Shown here: positions 31,598 to 39,780 of the stretch, piece by piece
How positions within the stretch are numbered: position 1 is the stretch's first letter
Layout: every line of letters begins with the position of its first letter
Assembly: GCA_948467735.1 (NCBI GenBank)
Contig: CAOKFN010000019.1
Span: 17,540 to 81,539 of the forward strand
Direction of reading: 5' to 3'
DNA length: 64,000 bases
Origin: an uncultured bacterium
Lineage (GTDB): Bacteria; Bacillota; Clostridia; Lachnospirales; Lachnospiraceae
The notes under the pieces: generated by a model
Told to the model about the DNA's origin: nothing
Seen by the model: the letters and a program-made list of their open reading frames with translations, nothing else
Databases searched by the model: none
Program-made: the position numbers and the translations under genes

Positions 31598-32356
31598 TCA
31601 TCCAAACCGTCCCGTGATATATTCCTCCGTCCGCCTGTCCCGGGGCCTGCAGAAAATATTGTCCGCCGGGCCGGCTTCCACCACTTCTCCCACGAGAAAA
31701 AAAGCCGCCTCGTCCGCCGTTCTGGCCGCCTGCTGCATATTGTGGGTCACAATCACTATCGTGTACCGCTTTTTCAATGCCTTGATTAACTCCTCGATTT
31801 TCAAAGTGGAAATCGGATCCAAGGCCGAGGTCGGTTCGTCCATCAACAGCACCTCCGGCTCCACCGCAAGCGCTCTGGCAATGCAGAGCCTCTGCTGCTG
31901 GCCCCCCGACAGGCCAAGGGCGGATTTCTTCAGATGATCCTTCACCTCCTCGAAAACCGCCGCATTTTTTAACGCCTCCTCCACCTTCCGGTTCAGCTCC
32001 CCCCTGTTTTTTACGCCATGCAGCCTCGGCCCATATGCAATATTGTCATAAATGCTCATGGGAAAGGGATTGGGCTGCTGGAACACCATCCCCACCTTCT
32101 TCCGGAGCAGCGTCGTATCCACCCGCCTGTCATAGATATCCTCCCCGTCTAAAAGAATATCCCCCTCAATGCGGACGTCCTCCGCCATATCATGCATTCT
32201 GTTCAGACATTTTAAAAATGTGGATTTCCCGCAGCCGCTGGGGCCGATAAAGGCCATAACGCAGCGTTCCCTGATTTCCATATTGATATTTTTCAGCGCC
32301 TGCTTCCGCCCGTAGTACAGATTCAGATTCTTCACCGATATCTTGCTTTGAACCAT
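31598..32356 (-). CDS. pstB: Phosphate ABC transporter ATP-binding protein
   Basis: A 252-aa ATPase of the high-affinity phosphate importer. Walker A is GPSGCGKST (residues about 38-46), the Q-loop region MVFQQPNPFPMSIYDN is characteristic of PstB, the signature is LSGGQQQRLCIARAL and Walker B is VLLMDEPTSALDP, with the switch His in THNMQQAARTAD. It follows pstA by 13 bases and ends the operon; no phoU gene follows, which is unusual for this locus type. Confidence 0.95.
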   Translation of the reverse strand: MVQSKISVKNLNLYYGRKQALKNINMEIRERCVMAFIGPSGCGKSTFLKCLNRMHDMAEDVRIEGDILLDGEDIYDRRVDTTLLRKKVGMVFQQPNPFPMSIYDNIAYGPRLHGVKNRGELNRKVEEALKNAAVFEEVKDHLKKSALGLSGGQQQRLCIARALAVEPEVLLMDEPTSALDPISTLKIEELIKALKKRYTIVIVTHNMQQAARTADEAAFFLVGEVVEAGPADNIFCRPRDRRTEEYITGRFG

Positions 32357-32369
32357 TTTCCCGCATCCT

Positions 32370-33263
32370 TTACCGAATCCTTTCCTTTGTAATTCTCTTC
32401 ACCAAAAAATTGAAAAGAAAGACAAGCACAATCAAAACGCAGCCGATGCCAAAGGCAAGGTCATATTCCCCGTTCTGCATCTGTAAATACAATTCAATGG
32501 CAAGAGTGCCCCCGGAATCAAAAATTTTGTCCCACAGTTTCCCGATATGCAGCGCCCCGCTTCCATTTCCCCGCCACAGCCTAGGCAGGTTTCTGGCGCT
32601 TCCCGCCGTAAAAAGAAGCGCCGCCGACTCCCCCGCAATCCGCCCCACCGCCAGAATCACTCCGGTCAAAATACCCGGCCAAGCGGCGGGAAGCAGAACG
32701 GTCCGGATCATATGCAGCTTGGAGGCGCCCATCCCCATCGCCCCCTGCCGATAGCTGTCCGGCACCGAGCGCAGAGCTTCCTGCGTATTTCGCACAATCA
32801 AGGGCAGAATCATCAATGTCAGCGTCAGCGCTCCGTTCAGCAGAGAATATCCCAGCCCCAGCGCGTTTCCGAAAAATACCATTCCAAAGAGTCCGAAAAG
32901 AATGGAGGGAATCCCTGAGAGGGTCTCAATGGCAAATTCAATGATATTTACGATTCTTCCGGGCTTCGCATATTCATTCAGATAAATCGCCGCCCCCGCT
33001 CCCACAGGAACCGCCGCCAAAAGCGTCATAAAAATCAAATACAGGGTATTGACCAGATTCCCCGCAATCCCAACGGTTCCCTTTAAGGAGCTGGTAACTG
33101 AGGTGAAAAAACGGAAGCCTAGAACCCGAAACCCTTTAAAAAACACATAACCGATGATTCCCAAGAGCAGGAAGACGGACATGGACGCCGCCCCGTAAAC
33201 GGCTGACAGACAGAATAGCTCCCCGGCTCCCCGGCGCTTTCGGCGAAGGGAATCCTCACCCAT
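32370..33263 (-). CDS. pstA: Phosphate ABC transporter permease PstA
   Basis: A 297-aa inner membrane permease with six predicted helices. It carries the typical permease segment GIPSILFGLFGMVFFGNALG, read in parts, ATP-subunit-contact loop YRQGAMGMGASKLHMIRTVLLP (in parts) and AVGRIAGESAALLFTAG. The start overlaps the pstC stop by eight bases, so translation is coupled. It works with PstC, PstB and PstS. Confidence 0.93.
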   Translation of the reverse strand: MGEDSLRRKRRGAGELFCLSAVYGAASMSVFLLLGIIGYVFFKGFRVLGFRFFTSVTSSLKGTVGIAGNLVNTLYLIFMTLLAAVPVGAGAAIYLNEYAKPGRIVNIIEFAIETLSGIPSILFGLFGMVFFGNALGLGYSLLNGALTLTLMILPLIVRNTQEALRSVPDSYRQGAMGMGASKLHMIRTVLLPAAWPGILTGVILAVGRIAGESAALLFTAGSARNLPRLWRGNGSGALHIGKLWDKIFDSGGTLAIELYLQMQNGEYDLAFGIGCVLIVLVFLFNFLVKRITKERIR

Positions 33264-34314
33264 GCTTCTTCCCCTCCCTTTTCATCAGATAATGCAATAC
33301 CAGATTCACCAGCATGATAAACAAAAACAATACAAGCCCGATGGCAAACAGCACCTGACGATGGGTTCCTTGGGCATAGGCCATTTCGCTGACGATTGCC
33401 GTGGTGAGAAACCGCACGGAATGAAACAACCCCGGAGCGTTGACGCTGTTTCCGGATACCATCATAATCGCCATCGCTTCCCCCATGGCCCTTCCCACTC
33501 CCAGCACCGCCGCCGTCATAATGCCCGACCGGGCTGCTGGCAGGACGGCCCGAAACGCCGTCTGCACCCTTGTCGCCCCCAATGCCAGCGACGCCTCCCG
33601 GACGCCGGGGCTCACCGACCGAAGCGCCGTCTCGCTGACATTGATCACCGTGGGCAGTATCATCACCGCCAATACCAGCACCGCGGAGAGCAGATTGGCC
33701 CCTCCGGTAAATTGATGGGTTTCGGAGCCTTCAAACAGCTTCCGCTCCAGCCGGTACATCAAGGGATTCAGCAGATATAATCCCAGCAGGCCATAGACGA
33801 CAGAGGGAATCCCCGCCAGCAGTTCCACCGCAGGCCTGACAAGCCCGGAAGCCCTTTTTCCGGACATTTCCGCCAGATATACGGCGGTCAGAATTCCAAT
33901 GGGAACGCCAATCAATACGGCCAGAAAGGTTCCCACGGCGGATGTAAAAATAATATTCAAAATACCGTAGGAAGGCTCCGATGCCGCAGGCTTCCATATG
34001 GTTCCAAACAAAATCTCCTTCCAGCCCGCCTTTTTCAGCCCCGGCAGCCCTTCCGAAAGCAGATAAGCCGTCATGGCGGCCGCCATAAACACCACAAAGG
34101 CCGCGCACAAGGCAAAAAAAGCTTCCGCCAGCTTTCCCCCCGAGAGCTTTTTCCCGCCGCCTTTTATGACGGAATCGTTTTGGGTATGTAAATCTGCTTT
34201 CTCTATGCCATCATTTGTTTCTATGGGAAAGTTGTGCTTTTTTAACGCTTTCCTTCCCCATTCCGCCCTCCTATATCCTACCGCCATTTTCTTTTCCCAT
34301 TTCCTTTTCCCCAT
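33256..34314 (-). CDS. pstC: Phosphate ABC transporter permease PstC
   Basis: A 352-aa permease. The helical region begins at about residue 60, after a long hydrophilic N-terminus that is longer than in most PstC proteins. Permease signatures are LLAGIPSVVYGLLGLYLLNP, VREASLALGATRVQTAFRAV and LPAARSGIMTAAVLGVGRAM, then GEAMAIMMVSGN. Alternative starts such as ATG 34287 would shorten the tail. It lies 17 bases downstream of pstS. Confidence 0.92.
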   Translation of the reverse strand: MGKRKWEKKMAVGYRRAEWGRKALKKHNFPIETNDGIEKADLHTQNDSVIKGGGKKLSGGKLAEAFFALCAAFVVFMAAAMTAYLLSEGLPGLKKAGWKEILFGTIWKPAASEPSYGILNIIFTSAVGTFLAVLIGVPIGILTAVYLAEMSGKRASGLVRPAVELLAGIPSVVYGLLGLYLLNPLMYRLERKLFEGSETHQFTGGANLLSAVLVLAVMILPTVINVSETALRSVSPGVREASLALGATRVQTAFRAVLPAARSGIMTAAVLGVGRAMGEAMAIMMVSGNSVNAPGLFHSVRFLTTAIVSEMAYAQGTHRQVLFAIGLVLFLFIMLVNLVLHYLMKREGKKHG

Positions 34315-34331
34315 TCCATGTTTCTTTATCC

Positions 34332-35483
34332 TTATTCCCGCTCCTCATTCTGCACTTGATTCACATATGCAAACCATGCTTTTACCAGTTCGTTCTGCTC
34401 GTCTATCTTCCCCTTAGTTACCATGACAAAGGGCCTGCGCAGGGGATATGCGCCGTTTTCACCGTCGGCGGCAGGGTTCGAGCCGTTTCCATTTTCCCCG
34501 CTGCCGACAGAGTTCGCGCCGTTTCCACCGTCGGCGGCAGAGCCCGACCCGTTCTCCCCACTGGCGGCAGAGCCCGCACCGTTCTCCCCGTCGGCCAAAG
34601 GGTACGCCCCATTCAGTGCAAGAACCTTGACCGAATCGTCCAACACTTCACAAGAGATATAGCCGATGGCCCCCGGTATCAGCGCGGCCCTTGCCTTCAC
34701 CGCCCCCATGCTGTTCAGTTCATTGGCATAAACGCATTTATCCTTGATTCCCAGCAGCTCTTCAAATTCCTCCCTCGTCCCCGAGCCCGCCTCATGCCCC
34801 ACCACTACAATGGGCATATTATCACCTCCCAGCTCCTGCCAGTTCGTGATTCTGCCCGTATAAATGTCCGCAAGCCGATCCAAGGCAAGCCCCTCTATCC
34901 TGTTGGCCGGATCCACGCAGACGGCTATATTGTCCGTCCCTATGATATTTTCCACGGCACCCCTTGCCAGCTCCTGCGCTTTTAATGTTCTGGAAGAATT
35001 CCCTATATCCGCGCTGCCATTCAAAACGGCCTCAATCCCCGCCGCGGAACCCACATACTCGATCGCCACGGTAACGTCCGGATATTCCTCCATAAAGCCT
35101 TCCGCCAGCGCGCTGGCCAGCCGCTCCATAGAACTGCTGCCTGCCAGCCGGAGGAAGCCGGAAAGCCCTTCCGTTTTTTCCGCCCCTTCCTGACCAGCCC
35201 GCTCCGAAGGAATATCGCCGCCGCGCCCAATCTCCTGTCTATTGGAAGGAATATTATCCGAATGGGAAAAAATATCCTCGCCGCTCCTGCCGTTTCGGAC
35301 GCTGACGGTATGGCTGCACAGCCCCAAGAAAAGCGCTATGGCGCCTATAGGCAGCCACCCATATGTAATCTGCCGACAGCCTTTCCTCTCCCCGCCCGTC
35401 CGGCAGACATTCTTCCGCCCCAAAAGCCGCCGCGCAGATTTTTGAAAATCCCTGACAAAATCCTCTCCTCTCATATGCCTCAT
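34332..35483 (-). CDS. pstS: Phosphate-binding protein PstS with a repeat insertion
   Basis: A 383-aa periplasmic-type phosphate-binding protein, membrane-anchored by an N-terminal hydrophobic segment (GWLPIGAIALFLGLCSHTV, residues about 42-60). A canonical lipobox is not clear, because the residue before the Cys is Leu. Binding motifs are LAGSSSM (about 120), SADIGNSSR, DNIAVCVDPAN, VVVGHEAGSGTREEFEEL and PGAIGYIS. Between VLALNGAYPLAD and GENGAYPLRRPFVMVTKG there is a low-complexity repeat (GENGAGSAAS-type units) not found in ordinary PstS. ATG 35483 overlaps the amidase stop as ATGA. Confidence 0.92.
   Translation of the reverse strand: MRHMRGEDFVRDFQKSARRLLGRKNVCRTGGERKGCRQITYGWLPIGAIALFLGLCSHTVSVRNGRSGEDIFSHSDNIPSNRQEIGRGGDIPSERAGQEGAEKTEGLSGFLRLAGSSSMERLASALAEGFMEEYPDVTVAIEYVGSAAGIEAVLNGSADIGNSSRTLKAQELARGAVENIIGTDNIAVCVDPANRIEGLALDRLADIYTGRITNWQELGGDNMPIVVVGHEAGSGTREEFEELLGIKDKCVYANELNSMGAVKARAALIPGAIGYISCEVLDDSVKVLALNGAYPLADGENGAGSAASGENGSGSAADGGNGANSVGSGENGNGSNPAADGENGAYPLRRPFVMVTKGKIDEQNELVKAWFAYVNQVQNEERE
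34440..34618. repeat. In-frame ~30-bp tandem repeats in pstS
   Basis: About four units of ten codons (GENGAGSAAS, GENGSGSAAD, GGNGANSVGS, GENGNGSNPAAD) flanked by NGAYPLAD and NGAYPLRRP. The expansion occupies the surface loop that links two strands in ordinary PstS (normally ...EP...SGKYPLARP). Confidence 0.85.
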
Positions 35484-36004
35484 ACCACCGCGAGAATCCC
35501 GTCCGCAATCGCTTGGGCAATATCCTCAAACCGTTCGTCAAAAAGCTGGTTATCCATATCCGTGTTAATAAACCCTGCCTCCACCAGCACCGCCGGCATC
35601 TCCGTCTGGTTCAGCACCACCAGATTCTTCTGCTCATTCACTCCTTGATTTTCAAAGCCTATCTGCTCCAGCCTGAAATTAATCTCATCTGCCAGCCTTG
35701 CCGCCTCTCCGTATCGATTATACACAAGCGTCTCCACACCCGTATATTGATTGGGATAAGGACTGGAATTGCGATGAATCGACACAAAATAATCCCCTCT
35801 CACCGCGTTTCCCTCCTGTGCTTTCTGCGTAGGAGATTCATAAATATCTTCCGTCCTTGTATAATATACGTCCACACCATTCTGTTCCAGAATCCGCCCC
35901 ACCGCCAAGGTAAGCGCCAGAGCATCGTCCTTTTCCTGCCTTCCCTGATATACGGCTCCCGGATTTGCTCCCCCATGTCCTGCGTCCAATACAATCAAAG
36001 CCAT
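35480..36004 (-). CDS. N-acetylmuramoyl-L-alanine amidase (Amidase_3)
   Basis: A 174-aa single-domain zinc amidase that cleaves the bond between MurNAc and L-Ala in peptidoglycan. Zinc-ligand regions are LDAGHGGANPGAV (His, about residue 10), the Glu in QGRQEKDDALAL and SIHRNSS, and the catalytic Glu in PAVLVEAGFIN. There is no signal peptide, so it is either cytoplasmic, released by unusual means, or misannotated at the N-terminus. It is the first gene of the operon with pstSCAB (ATGA overlap with pstS). Its ribosome binding site GGAGGG lies in the 3' arm of a 19-bp hairpin. Confidence 0.88.
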   Translation of the reverse strand: MALIVLDAGHGGANPGAVYQGRQEKDDALALTLAVGRILEQNGVDVYYTRTEDIYESPTQKAQEGNAVRGDYFVSIHRNSSPYPNQYTGVETLVYNRYGEAARLADEINFRLEQIGFENQGVNEQKNLVVLNQTEMPAVLVEAGFINTDMDNQLFDERFEDIAQAIADGILAVV

Positions 36005-36005
36005 A

Positions 36006-36055
36006 AAAACAGACCCTCCACATACTTTTTATATCATATGTGGAGAGCCTGTTTT
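36006..36055 (-). promoter_or_regulatory. 19-bp hairpin sequestering the ribosome binding site of the amidase-pst operon
   Basis: On the minus strand AAAACAGGCTCTCCACATA pairs with TATGTGGAGGGTCTGTTTT over 19 bp with two G-U pairs, with a 12-nt loop, and is followed by T and the ATG start. Mismatches on the opposite strand show the structure is meant for this transcript. It looks like a terminator or a translation switch. Confidence 0.75.
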
Positions 36056-36158
36056 ATGTTACTGTTAAACTTTTGTCCGATAAAAATTCTTATGAAATCC
36101 TGAAAAACGATTCGATGACTCTGCATAAATACGGCATAGGCAGGCAGGGAAAGCTATC

Positions 36159-36203
36159 AAAAAACAGCCGCGTCTGCCCATACATAATATTTGCAGGCAC
36201 GGC
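36159..36203 (-). terminator. Terminator of the SUKH gene
   Basis: On the minus strand GCCG...CTGC pairs with GCAG...CGGC (internal loop) and is followed by TGTTTTTT. Confidence 0.6.
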
Positions 36204-36232
36204 GGACGGACTATCAGATCCAAAGCCAGCGT

Positions 36233-36796
36233 CTATTCCTGCTCATAATCTGATTCCTCGTACACATAATCCTTGAAATAATCCGTCTCATCCTGATTAT
36301 CCAGCCACAGCTCAAACCATCCCAGAAAATCCTGCCGCTCGCAGCAGGGCTGGACGCCTACATCCGTGAAGTTCCAGACTTCCCCCCGGCACTTTCCGGT
36401 GATAATCAAACGGTAGCTCATCTCGCAGCCCAAATTTATCAGTTCCATATTTCCCCGATAAACTCTGCTTCTCATTTCCGCCTCGATTACGTCCTCTTCC
36501 CTGTCGTCGTCCTCCCAAAGCCAGAATTTTTCAAGCAGAAAAGGTTCCGACAAGTCTTGACATGGGGCGTCCTCCAAGCGGTTAAGGCGGCGTCCCTCAA
36601 ACATATGACTGCAGCCGTCCCCAATATTTTTTAAAAATAAGCGGTATGCCTGCGGCAGCCGGATCTTGTGACGACTCTCAAACGTTACAAGATCTTCTTC
36701 CGAAAGGCGTTCTCCCATATGGATATTAAGTGCGGCGGCTTTTTCCCGAATCCGCTGTATTACTTTATCATAGTCCTCCGGTTGGTAAACTGCCAT
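36233..36796 (-). CDS. SMI1/KNR4 (SUKH) family protein
   Basis: A 187-aa soluble protein with the SUKH core: ESRHKIRLPQAYRLFLKNIGDG (residues about 40-61, in parts), a Trp-rich acidic stretch FWLWEDDDREED, then YRGNMELINLGCEMSYRLIIT, GEVWNFTDVGVQP and DFLGWFELWLDNQ. The core closely parallels the C-terminal SUKH domain of the LRR protein at 50386, so they may be related duplicates. It could be an immunity protein; no toxin is seen. The start has AAGGAG upstream. Confidence 0.85.
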   Translation of the reverse strand: MAVYQPEDYDKVIQRIREKAAALNIHMGERLSEEDLVTFESRHKIRLPQAYRLFLKNIGDGCSHMFEGRRLNRLEDAPCQDLSEPFLLEKFWLWEDDDREEDVIEAEMRSRVYRGNMELINLGCEMSYRLIITGKCRGEVWNFTDVGVQPCCERQDFLGWFELWLDNQDETDYFKDYVYEESDYEQE

Positions 36797-36829
36797 GTAT
36801 TATCTCCTTATATCTGACTCTTTCTCCCT

Positions 36830-36848
36830 GCAATTATAACATAATTGC
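36830..36848. promoter_or_regulatory. Palindrome overlapping a possible -10 box
   Basis: GCAATTAT/ATAATTGC with a 3-bp centre includes TATAAT on the minus strand, about 35 bases before the SUKH start. It may be an operator. Confidence 0.45.
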
Positions 36849-36903
36849 TAAATATTATTTGCTCTGCTCACAGAAGACTCACATTACTGTAAACTATCAG
36901 GGG

Positions 36904-37956
36904 CTATAAGCTCTTATCCACCTGACTGCCTTTGATATCCTCCACAACCAGATTCATCTCGTTCACGATATTCTGTATCTGCCTTTTCACAGCCGACAAG
37001 GTCTGCGCCCCGTCATTCATCTGATCCATGGGCATTTCCTCCAGCAGCTCTTCCAGTTCCTTCTCTTTCTCTTCGCGTTCTTTCAAAATTTCTTCCTGTT
37101 TTTCCTTCTCTTCCTTGAGCTCCGCCCCTTCTTCCTCCCGCTCCTTCTGTGTTTCTTCCAGATAGTCTTTGGCGTCGTTCACCGCCATATTTATGATTTC
37201 ATCCCCGGCAGATTTCATAATTTCTTCCGCCTGCTTCCCTGCGTCAAGGACGGAATGCGCCTTTCTGCCCTCTTCACGGATGCCCCGAATAACAGCGTTT
37301 TCCGTCTCAATGCCCAATTCGTTGACGGTGCCTTTTTCGTTGTCAAATATCTCCCGCCGATCCACCCAGATTCGCTTTTTCAGCTCCAAGGCGCGGCTCT
37401 GATATTCGGTCAATTCCTTTTCATGTATCCGCGCAAGCTGTTCTTCCTCTTCTTCTGTCAATTCCACGCCTGACAACATCTGATACCGAGCCGCTTCCTC
37501 TTTCTTTAGAAGGTCCAGCTCCTGCTGCTGTTCACTGTCCGGCTCCACCTGATACTCTGCCGCAAGCGCTTCGCTCTGCCTTGTCAGTTCGTTTGTCTCT
37601 GCACGGAATCCCGAATTCTCCTGCTGCAGCCTGCCAAGATGCTCCTTACTCCTGCCAAGAGTCTCTCCGATTTTCCTATCTCCGCCCCATGCATCATTGA
37701 CCACCTTCAACGCTTTTTCCTGCGCTCTCTCTTTTCTTTCCTTGATACGATCCGAAAGAGAAAAATCTCCCTTCATCTCACCTGCGAAAACGGTCTTTCC
37801 CGAGCGGCCGTCCGGTTCCTTTCCGACGCGGCTGTTTTCCTGCGCCGTCTTCGACATAATCGTAATATTTTTCCCTGTGGAATGCATTCTTTCCTTGAAA
37901 TTCATCTGCTCCACCGAAGGAACCCTTTTTATCGGAGATCCGTTCTCTATTTTCAT
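36904..37956 (-). CDS. Uncharacterised coiled-coil protein, paralog 2
   Basis: A 350-aa highly charged protein, a tandem paralog of the gene immediately upstream. The conserved N-terminal block is KNITIMSKTAQENS, then TVFAGEMKGDFSLSDRI, then KALKVVNDAWGGDRKIGE. The middle is coiled coil with Glu/Lys runs. The C-terminal block is VKRQIQNIVNEMNLVVEDIKGSQVD. There is no signal peptide or membrane helix. I do not recognise a named family. The start has GGAGGGTGTA upstream. Similar regions in the pair suggest they form a heteromeric assembly. Confidence 0.75.
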   Translation of the reverse strand: MKIENGSPIKRVPSVEQMNFKERMHSTGKNITIMSKTAQENSRVGKEPDGRSGKTVFAGEMKGDFSLSDRIKERKERAQEKALKVVNDAWGGDRKIGETLGRSKEHLGRLQQENSGFRAETNELTRQSEALAAEYQVEPDSEQQQELDLLKKEEAARYQMLSGVELTEEEEEQLARIHEKELTEYQSRALELKKRIWVDRREIFDNEKGTVNELGIETENAVIRGIREEGRKAHSVLDAGKQAEEIMKSAGDEIINMAVNDAKDYLEETQKEREEEGAELKEEKEKQEEILKEREEKEKELEELLEEMPMDQMNDGAQTLSAVKRQIQNIVNEMNLVVEDIKGSQVDKSL

Positions 37957-37988
37957 TACACCCTCCTGCCCTCGGAGCCTTTACCGCC

Positions 37989-38954
37989 TCATATGCCCAC
38001 ATCCACCTGAGATCCCTTGATATCTTCCGTCACCAAGGTCATCTCATTCAGTATGTTCTGTATCTGCCGTTTCACTTCGGTCATGGCCTGATCCATGTCC
38101 GCCAGCTTATCCATCGGAAGCTCTTCCACCAGTTCTTCCAGCACATCCTCTTTCTCCCTGCGCTCTTCCAGAAGCTCCTCCTGTTTTTCCTTCTCTTCTT
38201 TGATTTCTGCGGCTTCTTCTTCGCGCTCTTCCTTCTCTTCCTCCAGCTTTTCCTTGGCGTCGTCCACTACCATGCCGATAATCTCATCCTCGGCCGCCTC
38301 CATAATCTCCTCGGCATCCTCCTGCGCATCCGTCATTAAATGCTTTTTGCGCCTTTCTCCCCGGACACCGCGAACCACGCTGTTCTCCTCAACAATCGCT
38401 TTGGTATTGTCATACAATTTCTCTTCATAGGATAAAGAAATCTTATTCAGCTCCAGCACCCGCCTCTGATATTCCGTGCGTTCCAGCCCCATATCGGATA
38501 GCTGCTCCCACTCTTCCTGCGTCAGCTGCTCGCCTGAATAGGGATTTACAGACGCCTGCTGCTTCTTCAAAAGCTCCAGCTGTTTCTGTTCCTCGCTGTC
38601 GGCGTCCACCCCGTAAGCCTGTCTGAGCTGTTCCATTTTCTGAGCAATTTCATTCTTCTCGGCCCTCATCTCTCCGTTCTCCTGCCGAAGCTCCTTCGCA
38701 TGATTATTGCTCTTGTCAATCTCCTCGTATATTTTTCTATCGCCGTTCCAAGCGTCGTTCACCACTTTCATGGCCTGCTTCCGGGCCCGCTCCCTCTTCT
38801 GCTGAATCCTGCTCTGCAGCGAGAAATCACCCTGCAGGCTGCCCGCAAATATGGTCTGGGTGGAATTCTCCTTTCCCTTCTTCACTTCCTTCCCGCCATT
38901 CTCATTCTCCTGTGCCGTTCTTGCCATAAAGGTAATATTTTGATCAATTTTCAT
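37989..38954 (-). CDS. Uncharacterised coiled-coil protein, paralog 1
   Basis: A 321-aa charged protein; start ATG 38954 has GGGGGAACACC upstream (an earlier in-frame ATG lacks this). It shares the block NITFMARTAQEN, TIFAGSLQGDFSLQSRI, AMKVVNDAWNGDRKIYE at the N-terminus and VKRQIQNILNEMTLVTEDIKGSQVD at the C-terminus with its neighbour. Between them are long Glu-rich heptads and AEDEIIGMVVDDAKEKLEEE. A promoter with an overlapping hairpin is seen upstream. The function is unknown; the TVFAG/TIFAG and DFSL motifs are new to me. Confidence 0.75.
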   Translation of the reverse strand: MKIDQNITFMARTAQENENGGKEVKKGKENSTQTIFAGSLQGDFSLQSRIQQKRERARKQAMKVVNDAWNGDRKIYEEIDKSNNHAKELRQENGEMRAEKNEIAQKMEQLRQAYGVDADSEEQKQLELLKKQQASVNPYSGEQLTQEEWEQLSDMGLERTEYQRRVLELNKISLSYEEKLYDNTKAIVEENSVVRGVRGERRKKHLMTDAQEDAEEIMEAAEDEIIGMVVDDAKEKLEEEKEEREEEAAEIKEEKEKQEELLEERREKEDVLEELVEELPMDKLADMDQAMTEVKRQIQNILNEMTLVTEDIKGSQVDVGI

Positions 38955-39273
38955 GGTGTTCCCCCCATAATGAGATTTCAATGATATACACTGCGCCCTC
39001 TCAAAGCTCCTCGTCCGATTTATAAAAGATATGACCTGCCCTTCAAACCTTCAGGAAACGACATACACCATCCCCCGCATTTGATGATAGGAACTGGTTT
39101 TTAATTCCTATCATATGTTATATCGGTTTTTATGTCTAAAATTTTAGTAAAAAAGGGCGTCCGTCTCTGTTTTACATAAATTTTAGCTCCGTTTACAGAA
39201 AATGAACACGCCCATTTTTTCCATCCGCCGAACTGACGGTTAGCAGCCCGGCAGACCGGAAATTATCAATTCT
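38955..39273. other. Leader region of the coiled-coil operon
   Basis: About 320 bases. It contains a possible promoter (39110-39139), an inverted repeat (39085-39113), and GGGCGT...ACGCCC (about 39156-39217) whose pairing is weak. No gene is seen. Confidence 0.5.
39085..39113. promoter_or_regulatory. Inverted repeat at the coiled-coil operon promoter
   Basis: TGATAGGAA and TTCCTATCA with an 11-bp centre. It overlaps the -10 box (TATGAT) of a possible minus-strand promoter with TTAGAC 18 bp upstream (39110-39139). Confidence 0.5.
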
Positions 39274-39687
39274 CTATTTTCTATTCGGTTTCCTTTTTAT
39301 TCTCAAGAGTCTGATAAAATCATCAAACAAAGAAGTGTCTGTCGGCTGAAACATCAACCATTTTCCATCATGATACGTCTGCGTTTCATCATAAATTCTC
39401 TGAACTTCCTTTGAGTAATTTTCTCTATCGTTTTCAAATTTCAAACGTTCCTCTTTTCCTAAGATAATCAGGAAGCCTACACAATTTTCTCTTGCGTATA
39501 AGGCGCACAGCGTTTTACCGCCTCGACGGTATTTATATTCATACGTCCATGCCTTACCTCCTCTATCCCACAGACAATCCATATCATATTTTTCATCAAT
39601 ACAGGCGCATAATTTATTCCATATCTCATATAAAGCTTGTCCGACTAAAGCGGTCATTTGTTCTGCGTTAGGTACTATATCAAGCAT
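39274..39687 (-). CDS. DUF3788 family protein
   Basis: A 137-aa protein matching DUF3788: WDRGGKAWTYEYKYRRGGKT, then LCALYARENCVGFLIILGKE and, after a short helix, TYHDGKWLMFQPTD. The family is of unknown function. It starts with GGAGG before TGTC ATG. A decayed fragment of a possibly related gene lies near 48.7 kb. Confidence 0.8.
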   Translation of the reverse strand: MLDIVPNAEQMTALVGQALYEIWNKLCACIDEKYDMDCLWDRGGKAWTYEYKYRRGGKTLCALYARENCVGFLIILGKEERLKFENDRENYSKEVQRIYDETQTYHDGKWLMFQPTDTSLFDDFIRLLRIKRKPNRK

Positions 39688-39780
39688 GACAGCCTCCTCT
39701 ATCTCTTCCGATTTGACGCTCCTGTTATATCATAGCCGATTTTCAGTTTCAAGCCGTAACGTTTCAAGCTGTAATTCGTG

